From: Pterobdella sp. o SKG-2022
Lineage: Eukaryota; Annelida; Clitellata; Hirudinida; Piscicolidae
DNA: 64,000 nucleotides
Reading direction: 5' to 3'
NCBI GenBank assembly: GCA_964035795.1
Contig: OZ038325.1
Coordinates: 3,870,277-3,934,276 of the forward strand
Shown here: in pieces, positions 32,536 through 42,760 of the stretch
Layout: the number at the start of each line of letters is the position of its first letter
Position numbering within the stretch: position 1 is the stretch's first letter
The notes under the pieces: generated by a model
The model's input: only the letters and a program-made list of their open reading frames with translations
What the model was told of the DNA's origin: nothing
The model's database searches: none
Translations under genes and position numbers: made by a program

Positions 32536-34175
32536 TTGATTTTCTATAATTTATTAAGCCTGATCTTGGTGTTGCTTCAAAGATCTCTAAATGCTCACAC
32601 GCTTCATTCGGATCTTTATATTGACCTTTGTTTGCCCGATCTAACACTTTTCAGAATTCCACGAACATTTCAGTTTGTATATCCTCTTTTTTGCTTTTCT
32701 AAAAAGTTACAGTTGCATAAACGCGTTAACGCTAAATTGATCGAAGGTGATGTTTCCGCAGCTGTCCGTGTAGTCACATCAAACGATACGATTATTCAGC
32801 CTATTGCTGAAGTCATGGATGCTCTGCGTCTTAAACATCCACCGACTCTGGTTTTGCCTACCCTCTCCTTTATTTGATAATCCGCCTACCATTAATCCAA
32901 ACGAGGTTTTTGTAGCATTGAAGTTTTTTTCTTCTAGCAGTAGTGCTGGGTTAGATGGTTCAAGGTCTGGGAACTTGAAGGACCTTCATCCATCACGTTC
33001 AAAGCTGGTAAGAAATGGTATAATTCAATTTCTAATGTAATCAATATTTTATTTAGTGGCAATCTTTCTAACTATTCTCGCGAGCTAATTTTTGCTGCTA
33101 ACCTAATTGCTCTTCAGAACAAAGATTGTTGTATTTGTCCCATCGCAGTTGGCAATGTGTTTCGTAGACTAGCGTCCAAAATCATTTCCCGTAGGGTAAT
33201 CAATGACCTTAGCAATGAGCTCCGACCGATCCAACTAGGTGTTGGTATTTGAAATGGGTGTGAAAGGGTCGTTCACTCTATTTATGACTATGTTTCTGAT
33301 ATTCAGAACAATACTTCTAAGAGTATTTTGATCAAGCTCGATATGAAAAGCGCTTTTAACGCCGTTTACCGCGATCATCTTCTCGTGGCTGTTCTGTTTA
33401 CAACTTAGCTCGACTTGCATACCAAAATCAAAGCAAACTTTCTTGAGGGACCAAATAATATCATCAGCATCCAGAGTTCAACAAGGCAATGCAATCGCCT
33501 CCCTTCTATTCGCTTTAGCTGTTGACGACATAGCAAAGTCGGTTTCCGCACCATTTAATATATGGTATCTCGATGATGCAACTTTAAAAGGAACGGTTGA
33601 CAAAACCATTCATGATTTGAAAAGCATCATTTTTGGCCTGTCTACCATCGGCCTTGAAATAAACGCGTAAAATCTGAAGTTATAAACTTAAATCTAGACG
33701 CGGTCAACTGGAAAAAATTTGATTTGAATGAAGTTCAGGTCACCCCTTCGAGAAGCTTATAATGCTTGGCACACCAATTTTTAGCTCTGTCATCATGATT
33801 CACTTTCAGCCAAACATTTTCAGCTGCTAAAAATGGTTGATAGATTGTCTCATCTAAGTGCCCATCAAGCGTTTTTCCTCCTTAAAAATTGTCTTACTAT
33901 ACCCAAACTTCTTTTTATTCTAAGGTGTTCTGCTAGCTATCGCGAACATGCGTTTTTAATAAAATATGAGGAAACGCTTAAGGAAAGAGCCGTCAAAATT
34001 TGAATTTATTTATTTTGAGGATACAGGCTGATTGCAAGCCAAACTTCCGATTAGACATGGGGGAATTGGTCTTCGTTCAACCTCTGATTTTGCACTCCCA
34101 GCTTAACTCTTCTCACACGTAGCATGTCCGTCTTTGATCTCTGATGTTCTCAATAACACTAACGGACGCTTGATA
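32536..34175 (+). pseudogene. L-family non-LTR retrotransposon, copy 2, in GPCR intron
   Basis: N-terminal part 32536-32877 (VNAKLIEGDVSAAVRVVTSN, then KHPPTL), RT with SSAGLDGSRSGNLKDL (32930-32985), SRVQQGNAIASLLFALAVDD and IWYLDDATLKG (catalytic YLDD, about 33560-33590), then GLSTIGLEIN. After frameshifts, FLLKNCLTIPKLLFILRCS (about 33880) and LRSTSDFALPA (about 34070) follow. It overlaps in content with copies at 19080 and 52110, so together the three show most of the RT ORF. It lies in the sense direction within the receptor intron 32159-37877. Confidence 0.75.
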
Positions 34176-34227
34176 AAATTGATTTTTCAGAGACATCGTA
34201 TGTATTTTTCTTCAATATTTTGTAACG

Positions 34228-34322
34228 AAAAACATCAAATAAGAGGATTTTTTAATAAATGTATTGAGAATCGGAAGCTATAATTTTCGATAAGTTTAGC
34301 CTTATCATAAAACGTTGGCTAA
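34228..34322 (+). repeat. Dispersed repeat R2, copy 1
   Basis: CATCAAATAAGAGGA, then ATTGAGAATCGGAAGC, then AATTTTCGATAAGTTTAGCC and TTATCATAAAACGTT. It is nearly identical to 54118-54213. It contains the inverted pair GATAAG/CTTATC. Confidence 0.8.
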
Positions 34323-34964
34323 ACTTATTATTTGGATTATTAGAAATATTGAATAAGTTCCATAAATTGTTATTTTGGATAAGGTTAATTCGAATTCAAA
34401 GTTACATTAAATCATATCAAATAACAAAAGGTAATTTGAGTTTAACGTCAACACGATACAATAAATGTTTCATTCTCATTGTTTGTTTGTTGTTTATAAA
34501 AAAAAATCACTGTGAAAAGCTATGAGAAATTTCAAAAATTTCAATAAGGTTTAAGATCAAATAAACAGGCTATATGAACCCATATAGTATTTTAATCATA
34601 GTAATAACAATTAATGTTACTAATTAAAACAATTAGTTATAAATTAATTATAATTTGGATTCAGTCAACTTATCTTCGACCCAAATTACTACTGGGTTTT
34701 TATTTCTCTAATTGAACGCGCATGTTGAACACGCCTTTGTGGAGTGGTGAAACATTAAGCCCTAAAAATATGAACACATTGGAACTTGGGCTTAATCTAA
34801 AATATGTAACGTATAGTCTTCAATATCAAAAAATAATTAACTTTAAAAAATAATGAGCTTTATCAAAAAAACGAATTTGAGAAAAAATGCACGCTTCAAT
34901 TAAGGCCCCCTTAAGTACCGTTCAGATTTTTATAACTTTCGATAAAGAAACTATAGTTTAGCAA
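34323..34964. other. GPCR intron, AT-rich
   Basis: Nothing recognised. Confidence 0.4.
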
Positions 34965-35100
34965 TTTAATTTAATGCGGTATTTATAAAGCGTTTTTCTT
35001 TAAAGATTAAAGCGCTAGGTACAAATTTAATTTAGCGAAAACACTGTGGAATAGGTGCTGATTGTCGGCCCACACGGGATCGAACCTCTGAGCTATACAA
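34965..35100 (-). mobile_element. tRNA-derived SINE (copy 4, tRNA part deleted internally)
   Basis: Minus strand: TATAGCTCAGAGGTTCGATC shows box A fused directly to box B, so the anticodon arm is missing. The full body follows (AATCAGCACCTATTCCAC, AGTGTTTTCGCTAAAT, hairpin AGCGCTTTAAT...AAACGCTTTAT, GCATTAAATTAAA). Confidence 0.7.
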
Positions 35101-35158
35101 ATTTATTCGTTACAGGATTTTAGTTTCTTTCAATTCTTCAAGCCAAAGATAAATATAC

Positions 35159-35289
35159 AAATGGAAACACTTTTTGGAGTTTATTTTAGTCCACGAGACT
35201 TTTCGTTAGATGAATTTACATTGCCAAGTGGAGGTACAAATATGAAAAACTACGTGGACTAAAAAAAACTCCAAAAGGTATTTTCATTT
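35159..35289 (-). mobile_element. Foldback element with hammerhead-like motif (copy C)
   Basis: Outer arms of about 37 bp (35159-35195 and 35253-35289) are inverted: AACACTTTTTGGAGTTT and TTTTAGTCCACG on the left, and the complement on the right. On the minus strand 35232-35190 gives stem I UCCAC/GUGGA, junction UUGGCAAU, a weakened stem II, GAA and AAGUCU. It is a decayed copy of the A subfamily. Confidence 0.6.
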
Positions 35290-36147
35290 GAATATATAGA
35301 GTTTTAGTTGTTTTCAAGTTTTTAATCATATTTATTTTATAAAACATTTTTTCTTCAAAAAATCTCATGTTCTAAACATTGTCTGCTGAAACTCTATTAT
35401 TTAGTTATTATATTAACTTTTTATTGTATGAGATACAAACAAAAAGCTTCATTTGACAACGAAACTTTTAAACAAAACGTACATAACCAAGTACACACTT
35501 TGAATGGTGCTCTTGAGAGGACATCTATGTAACTTTGTAAAACGTTGATCTACACATTTTTACAAAAATGAAGCTTTTTTAGATAATTTTTTTAATAAAA
35601 TCTCAAAATGCAATGATTTTTTAAAAATTCACTTTCACCTACATACATAAACAATGTTCCAAAAGTGAAAAAACCCTTTCTTTTTATGGCAACATGAAGG
35701 AAAGTGCCTATATGAAATAGAAATTGATTTCTTATATAAAATATAATTTCCAAAAATTAAATCGGCTTTTCATTGCCCTTTATTACTAATTAAAGAGCTA
35801 AACTAATTCCACTTTTTCAAAACGGGCAAGGTTTTTAAAGGTTTTGACTGATGTTTTGAAAAACTTTAATCACATCTCATGTTTTTTAATCGGTTTGTAC
35901 AGGTTTGTTTTTATTAAAAAAATTATCTGAGAAAGGAATTTTAAAACTGATGAATAGATAAAACTATTTTTTGAAAATGAATTTAATTTTCTTCACATAT
36001 TCTCTATTGAGTTTATCTGTGGGCCAGCCACACTTTGACCAATCATAAACTTCAATTATATTTTGAAAAATCCAATTTTAGTCTTATCAAATGTGTGTAT
36101 TGTGGCATATTCAGTTAAAAAATTCACTTTTCGACGACTCTTTTGTT
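35290..36147. other. GPCR intron, AT-rich
   Basis: Nothing recognised. Confidence 0.4.
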
Positions 36148-36245
36148 GGCCCGTATAGCTCTCTAAAGTTGCCGTATTGTACTTGCACTTGTTCTTCAGT
36201 GTGTTTTCGATACGCTTTGAACTCTACGGGAAAGCGATGCATTTT
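36148..36245 (+). repeat. tRNA-derived SINE (copy 5, internally deleted)
   Basis: GGCCCGTATAGCTCTCTAAAG joins box A directly to the anticodon-arm 3' side. GCACTTGTTCTTCAGTGTG, TTTTCGATACGCTTTGA and GGGAAAGCGATGCATT then follow, corresponding to body and hairpin. Confidence 0.5.
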
Positions 36246-37565
36246 TTCCCTAAGTTTTTTTAAATTTTATGATTTTTTTTAATGTCCAGAAAGCATATTT
36301 TCTCTGCAAAATTATAGTACCTCAACTCACGACTGACCACTTTTCACAGAGCTTTTCAAGAATACTTTTGAGCTTTTCTAAAGTCGCATCAATATGATTG
36401 CAGCTTACTAAGTCTGTGAAAATTGAATTATTTTCTATCAGTTCATTTCCAAACGTGAGTTTTAATGATCACATTCAGCTTAATTTGTATTGCCTATCAA
36501 TTAGAGGAATTGAAGGTTTTATAAATATGTTAATCTTGAATTTTTTCAAAAGTAAGATGTATTCAGATCTTTATAAAATGGTTAGTCAATTTTTCTTACT
36601 TATAAGACTCTGAAACCAAAATCTTATGACTTGTTTTCGTAAGAATATGCAATTTTTGTTTTTCATATTTGTAGTATGATTGTTTGATTTTTATTAAATT
36701 TATTTTTCGAAAATAATCAATTTTAATGAAAAAAGTAAAAAAAAACATAAAAACTTTTTTTCTCATTATTTAATTTTATTTAGTCAAGTCGAAAATTCAC
36801 AAAAATAAAAGGACATTAGAAGATTCACGAAATGAACAGTTATAACAAAGTTGAAAACTAGCGAAATCGTCTGATTTAAGACAAAATAAGTGTATAAACT
36901 TTCAAATCGAATTCCAATATAAATCAATCTCAAATGTAAATATATACTTTATATGTATATTTATTTATATATTTATAGTAAATAGTGGTGAATTCTTGAG
37001 TCTAGGATGCTTCAAACATTGTACTTCAAACTATTTTAAAAGTGCATCTAATTGATTGGTAAAACAATAAAATATCTACATACAAAATATCAAATAAAAA
37101 AAATATGAAAAAAAACAGATAAGCAAAAAAATTTTAGTTTTTTTGATTAATACAAAATAAAAAATGTCTTCTAGTTTTTAGACTAGTCTGCGTTGAGTAT
37201 TTTCTTTATTTTTAGTTATGTCTATCACAGTTAGTTATTATGTCTTTCAATAGTTGATGATTGGTTGACTTTTTGAAATAAAACTTTTTCTGACTTATTT
37301 GAATTGTTATATTATTTCATAATCATTTACGTCCGTTTTTATGGATTGGACGAGATTATTATGTTTTTTATTATTATAACAATTAAAAACTTGTATCGGG
37401 ATTTTTTTCACGAAATAATGAAAAAAATTTTAAGCTTTGTCGGTTGTGGTAAAAATATGATAAGCAGATTTAAGGTTATGAAGACTCGCTTAGAAAGTTT
37501 AAAACTCTAGTTAAGTAATGAAACATAAATAGAAGATAATGTTGAGGTAAAATAGCCGGAAATCA
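36246..37565. other. GPCR intron, AT-rich
   Basis: Only short AT-rich open frames (for example 37304-37510, hydrophobic then basic) without recognisable domains. No support for a gene. Confidence 0.4.
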
Positions 37566-37732
37566 ATATAATAGAAACAAACACTAAGGTTTATTGAGAA
37601 ACTTAATACACGAAACTTTTTGTAAAAGTATCTTACATTATCTAGTGTCACACTAGATAATGTAAGATACTCTTACGAAAAGCTTCGTATATTAATTTTC
37701 TCTATGAACCTTAGTGTTTGTTTCTATTATAT
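37566..37732. mobile_element. Near-perfect 167-bp foldback element carrying two inverted hammerhead-like motifs (copy D)
   Basis: Two arms of about 80 bp (37566-37648 and 37650-37732) are inverted, meeting at TCTAGTGTCACACTAGA. Each arm has an outer part (AGAAACAAACACTAAGG, then GAGAAA.TTAATA) and an inner hammerhead-like motif. Right, plus strand 37650-37690: junction UAGAUAAU, stem II GUAAGA-UAC-UCUUAC, GAA, AAGCUU, C, GUAU. Left, minus strand 37648-37608: ACAC/GUGU stem I but GAA changed to AAA. It is related to copy E at 9035. Confidence 0.7.
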
Positions 37733-37877
37733 AAATAGAAGAATAATAAAAGAGCTTACGATGTTTTTATATTTTATCGCGTAATAATCTAGTTGTGTAC
37801 ACTTTCTTAGTTCACTGTATATGATTAATTCTATCAAAAACACTATCAAAACACCAGACCATCTTTCCACTACACAG

Positions 37878-38074
37878 GCTCTAGCTTTATCAGACAACGG
37901 TGTGTTGGTAGTAGCTCTTACATCATTGTCTATGGTATTTGGCCCAGCAGAAATAGCATCAGCAACATCATTTTTACATTACATCATGCCGTACATGCGC
38001 AAGTATATCAACCCTTTCGGTAACACATTTCAGAGCTGTTCAATCTGGATCACTGTGCTTATTGCTATTAATAG
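37878..38074 (+). CDS. FMRFamide-receptor-like GPCR, TM2-TM3 exon
   Basis: Acceptor CTACACAG ends at 37877. The translation ALALSDNGVLVVALTSLSMV (TM2; LALSD is the LALAD-type motif) is followed by a loop and PYMRKYINPFGNTF, then QSCSIWITVLIAINR (TM3, with the loop-proximal Cys and the NR of a degenerate DRY motif). The PYxxKYxxPxxxxxQxxSIWxTVxxxxxR pattern is typical of FMRFamide receptors. The donor GTTCTC is at 38075 (phase 2). An exon of about 22 codons (rest of DRY and loop 2) is still missing before the TM4 exon. Confidence 0.85.
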
Positions 38075-38166
38075 GTTCTCATGGTTGTTCTTTTTCTATT
38101 TAATTCTGCGGTTAATTCGTAGTTTTTGCTACTTTTTATTTTTGCTGTTATTTTTATTTTTTACTC

Positions 38167-38168
<2 letters not shown>

Positions 38169-38197
<29 letters not shown>

Positions 38198-39185
38198 CTT
38201 CTTCTTCTTCTTCTTCTTCTTCTTCTTCTTCTTCTTCTTCTTCTTCTTCTTCTTCTTCTTCTTCTTCTTCTTCTTCTTCTTCTTCTTCTTCTTCTTCTTC
38301 TTCTTCTTCTTCTTCTTCTTCTTCTTCTTCTTCTTCTTCTTCTTCTTCTTCTTCTTCTTCTTCTTCTTCTTCTTCTTCTTCTTCTTCTTCTTCTTCTTCT
38401 TCTTCTTCTTCTTCTTCTTCTTCTTCTTCTTCTTCTTCTTCTTCTTCTTCTTCTTCTTCTTCTTCTTCTTCTTCTTCTTCTTCTTCTTCTTCTTCTTCTT
38501 CTTCTTCTTCTTCTTCTTCTTCTTCTTCTTCTTCTTCTTCTTCTTCTTCTTCTTCTTCTTCTTCTTCTTCTTCTTCTTCTTCTTCTTCTTCTTCTTCTTC
38601 TTCTTCTTCTTCTTCTTCTTCTTCTTCTTCTTCTTCTTCTTCTTCTTCTTCTTCTTCTTCTTCTTCTTCTTCTTCTTCTTCTTCTTCTTCTTCTTCTTCT
38701 TCTTCTTCTTCTTCTTCTTCTTCTTCTTCTTCTTCTTCTTCTTCTTCTTCTTCTTCTTCTTCTTCTTCTTCTTCTTCTTCTTCTTCTTCTTCTTCTTCTT
38801 CTTCTTCTTCTTCTTCTTCTTCTTCTTCTTCTTCTTCTTCTTCTTCTTCTTCTTCTTCTTCTTCTTCTTCTTCTTCTTCTTCTTCTTCTTCTTCTTCTTC
38901 TTCTTCTTCTTCTTCTTCTTCTTCTTCTTCTTCTTCTTCTTCTTCTTCTTCTTCTTCTTCTTCTTCTTCTTCTTCTTCTTCTTCTTCTTCTTCTTCTTCT
39001 TCTTCTTCTTCTTCTTCTTCTTCTTCTTCTTCTTCTTCTTCTTCTTCTTCTTCTTCTTCTTCTTCTTCTTCTTCTTCTTCTTCTTCTTCTTCTTCTTCTT
39101 CTTCTTCTTCTTCTTCTTCTTCTTCTTCTTCTTCTTCTTCTTCTTCTTCTTCTTCTTCTTCTTCTTCTTCTTCTTCTTCTTCTTC
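38169..39185. repeat. TTC/GAA microsatellite, 1017 bp (339 units), intronic
   Basis: A pure, uninterrupted TTC tract starting 95 bp after the TM3-exon splice donor, so it lies in a GPCR intron (TTC on the sense strand). Open frames through it (poly-Phe, poly-Leu, poly-Arg) are artefacts. Long GAA/TTC tracts can form triplex DNA, as known for the human frataxin intron repeat. Confidence 0.97.
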
Positions 39186-40062
39186 GTGCGGTATTAATAA
39201 TGTGGGTAAAAATCAAGATCAAAAGTTTGTTCTAGCATTTTTGGCATTTTTAGCGTGAGTTTTGTGAGTTTATATTGGTTGCATCTATACTTTCGTCAAA
39301 TTGTGTTCAAGAACAAGCGAACAAATTTCATCGAACAGAATATTAATGGAAAATCATTTTTTCGTTGGTTAATTAAAAATTTTAAAAATTTAGATCCTAG
39401 ATGTCTGGCTTTTCAAAGTTTTTTTAACTCGAAGCCTAAATAGCTACTATTATAAAAAGATCCCGGGTTCGACCCTTGACGGCCGGAGTCAGCACTTGTT
39501 TCAGTGGTACTTAGTATTTTAAACGACACGATAAAAAGTGTTGTGAAAATTTTACTTTTACTCTTTTTATTTTTACACAATTTATTTGAAAATTAAATAA
39601 AACTTACAACTAAATATACGTCACAACAGGTTTTTAGCAGTATGTTTCCCATTCTCGCATCATAAACTAACAACATTATGCATCGCCAGACTTCAGGTTT
39701 AGAGTATTTTAAAATTTTTCTTACTTACTAATTTAAGAATTAAAATATTACTTTAATTTTTTTGTTTATTTGGATAACAATTTTTTCTACAATTGAAGCT
39801 TTTATCAAACATTTCAATGTTATTTCTTATTTAATAACAGTATGAATGTTATTGAATTTTTTTATCAACTCAACATATTATAATTTCAAAAATGAGTTTG
39901 TTATACTATTTTCAAGATTTTAAGAATAAGAGGTATAATAGCGTGAACTTCTTCATTGCAAAAAAAGCTTAAAAGGCTTGATATCGGCTGAAGATTGTAT
40001 GAGAATTGAAAAAATTTTTCTCATAGTTTTCACAACGACATAATGTAGAAAGTGCTTAAAAA

Positions 40063-40063
<1 letters not shown>
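39186..40063. other. GPCR intron or 3' flank, AT-rich
   Basis: Contains a SINE scrap (39458-39545). The expected DRY/loop-2 exon was looked for here and not found. Confidence 0.4.
39458..39545 (+). repeat. tRNA-derived SINE (copy 6, 5' part missing)
   Basis: Starts at box B (CCCGGGTTCGACCC), then GGAGTCAGCACTTGTTTCAG, corresponding to the SINE body. No tRNA 5' half and no clear hairpin. Confidence 0.5.

Positions 40064-40101
<38 letters not shown>
40064..40101. repeat. TA microsatellite at retroelement 3' end
   Basis: About 18 TA units immediately 3' of the W element (minus strand), perhaps its tail or insertion target. Confidence 0.85.
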
Positions 40102-40103
<2 letters not shown>

Positions 40104-42560
40104 TTGTGAGCATAGGGCTTCAACAACACTCCTCCAACGTACTCGGTTCTGGCTGGACCTTCTCAGCCCGGCCCACGTCATTCCGGTAGCCTTCGCTTCT
40201 GCCTCGATGCTCCTCCTCCAGATCTGCTTAGATCGGCCAACTTTTCTCTTCCTCTGTGGATTCCAGTCCAAAGCCTGTCTAGTGATGTTGGCTGCAGGCT
40301 TGCGTAGTGTATGAACCTATCCATCCCCATTTGCGCTTCTTTATTTCCGTCTCCAGTGTGAATTGTTTTGTCTTGTTCCAAAGTTCTTCGTTGAAGACAA
40401 CTTCTGGTTATCTGATATTCAGGATGTTTCTTAGCCATCGGTTCGTGAATGTCTGCAGCTTGAGGGTGAGGGTATTTGTCACTCGCCACGTCTCTGAGCC
40501 ATAGAGTAGAACAGATTTCACATAAATGTTGAAAATCCTGATCTTATTGCGGATTGAGAGGGCTTTCGATCTCCAGATTTGTCGAAGGGTGTTGATAACG
40601 TGTCTAGCTTTGTTGATGCGGCTCTTGATGTCTGTTTCCCCATCTTTGCTGAAAACACTACCCAAGTAGACAAACTTGTCAACCTCCGTAATTTCCTCGT
40701 GATGTAGTTTCACTGGATCTTGGTTTTTGTTGTTGACTTTCATGACCTTTGTCTTCCCAGTATTGATTTGGAGTCCTGTTTTTTCAGCTTCTTCTGCCAC
40801 ACGACATAGTTTCTTTTGCGCATCTTGCTGTTTGTGGGAAAGAAGGCTTATGTCATCTGCGAAGTCTAGGACTTCCAGCTGTTTGTTGAAGGTCCACTGG
40901 ATGCCTGTTTTCTGATCTGCTGTGGACTGCCTCGTGACCCAATCAACCACCATCAAGAAAATGATCGGTGAGAGTAAATAGCCCTGACCGACGCCAGTTT
41001 GCACGTTGAAAGGTTTCGTTAGTTTTCCGTCGTGGATCAATTGACAGGTAGCGTCTTCGTACATTTGCTGGATGATGTTTATAAACTTTGGTGGAAAGCC
41101 GTAGTGGTGCATCAGTCTCCAGATGACATTTCGGTCAACACTGTCAAAAGCTTTCTGAAAGTCGACGAAGACTGCGTACAGGAGGGTCTGCCACTCGAGG
41201 GACTGCTCGATGATGATGCGCATGGTTGCAATGTGGTCCGTGCATGAGCGATCTTGTCGGAAGCCTGCTTGTTCATTTCGAAGTGTTTTGTCCAAGGCTC
41301 TTTTTAGTCTCTCGAGGATGATTCTGCTCAGTATTTTGCCGGGAATAGACAACAACATGATTCCTCGCCAGTTGTTGCAAGATGAAAGGTCCCCTTTCTT
41401 TGGCAGTTTCACGAGGTGTCCTTTTTTCCAGTCATCTGGCACTCGTTCCTGTTCCCAGGTCTTGCATAAAAGAGGATGTAACATTTCAGTTGAGGTCTGG
41501 ATGTCGGCCTTTAGAGCTTCAGGTGGAATTCCATCTAGACCGGCCACCTTTCCTGACTTGAGGGACCTGATAGCCTTGACAATTTCAGTCTTGCTCGGAA
41601 GGTTGGTGTTGATGTCGAGGAGCTTGTTAGGTGGCGGAATGACAGGTGGGACAGATGGTGCTGGTCGGTTGAGCGTTTTTTTGAAATATTCCGCCCATCG
41701 TGCTCTCTGCTGTTCTTTGCCAAGAATGATGTTTCCGTCTTTGTCCTTTACAGGCCGACTTGGGTTGCTGTTTTTGCTGGAGAGTGTCCTGGTAATCTCA
41801 TACAAGCGCTTCATGTTCCGCTGGCCTGCAGCACTCAGCTTCTGCAGTCAGTTCCTCGATGTACGTTTTTTTGTCATGTCTCGCACTTCGTTTCACCTGT
41901 TGGTTTTTCTTCCAGTACTGTGCTTGCAATTTGTGTTTCTCAGCTTGGTCTTGCGTGCTGTTGATCTGGTCTTTCAGGTGCCCCCTCTTAGTGATGAGTG
42001 TCCAGGTTTCTGTCAAAAGCCACTCTTTGTGCTTCCTGGTTTTCTGCCCAGAACTTTTTGCAAGTTGTTGTCCAGCTTTTTCGAGGGCTGTGCCAGTGTT
42101 CTTCAACTGGGTCCTCTGGGAGTTGAGAAAGAACAATGAACCTGTTTTTCAGTTCAATCTTGAACTTTTCTGCTTCCGATTTCACTTTCAAGCTGTGCAC
42201 GTTGTACTTGTGCGATGGTCTATCCGCTTGGTCTTTGTAGGCCTTCAACTTGATTTTGAGTACTGCCACAACCAGGTGATGATCTGATGCTGCGTCTGCG
42301 CCACGCTTCACCCTGACATCATGCAGGCTTCTTCTCCACTTGCGACTGATGGTGATGTGGTCGATCTGGTTTTCAGTCCTGCCGTCGAGGAAAGTCCACG
42401 TGGTTTTATGAATGGTCTTATAGGGAAACAAGGTGCCTCCTATAACCAGGTCATTGAAGGTGCAGAACTCTACAAAAAGTTCTCCATTTTCATTCTGCAC
42501 TCCAATGCTGTGTCTGCCCATAATGTGTTCGGTATTTGTGTTATCAGCACCAACCTTGGC
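40102..42560 (-). pseudogene. W element: GC-rich APE-type non-LTR retrotransposon, nearly intact RT
   Basis: A long RT frame at 40408-41814 (468 codons). It has a linker, KAIRSLKSGKVAGLDGIPPE, NNWRGIMLLSIPGKILSRII, LYAVFVDFQKAFDSVDRN (motif A), GVGQGYLLSPIIFLMVVDW (GxxQG with C-to-Y), LDFADDISLLSH (FADD catalytic box), and FVYLGSVFSKDG. The C-terminal tail is shifted at about 40489, then runs to RKRKVGRSKQIWRR and VRWRSVVEAL (40106-40271). Upstream, 41988-42521 is the endonuclease end (ENQIDHITISRKWRR, then AASDHHLVVA), cut by the N gap. Its much higher G+C and few lesions suggest a recent insertion. It needs only a few repairs to be open, but as read it is broken. Confidence 0.88.
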
Positions 42561-42760
42561 NNNNNNNNNNNNNNNNNNNNNNNNNNNNNNNNNNNNNNNN
42601 NNNNNNNNNNNNNNNNNNNNNNNNNNNNNNNNNNNNNNNNNNNNNNNNNNNNNNNNNNNNNNNNNNNNNNNNNNNNNNNNNNNNNNNNNNNNNNNNNNNN
42701 NNNNNNNNNNNNNNNNNNNNNNNNNNNNNNNNNNNNNNNNNNNNNNNNNNNNNNNNNNNN
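42561..42760. other. Assembly gap (200 N)
   Basis: Exactly 200 N. Sequence on the two sides is unrelated (minus-strand W endonuclease versus plus-strand X element). Confidence 0.98.

Noticed and set aside
38126..39235. Long open frames encoding poly-Leu, poly-Phe and poly-Arg (and poly-Glu/poly-Lys at 28503-29171)
   Set aside because: Pure translations of TTC/GAA microsatellites in all frames, with no conserved flanking coding sequence beyond the neighbouring GPCR exon.
41210..42139. 309-codon plus-strand ORF
   Set aside because: Antisense shadow of the W retrotransposon RT and linker; the minus-strand frame carries all the RT motifs.
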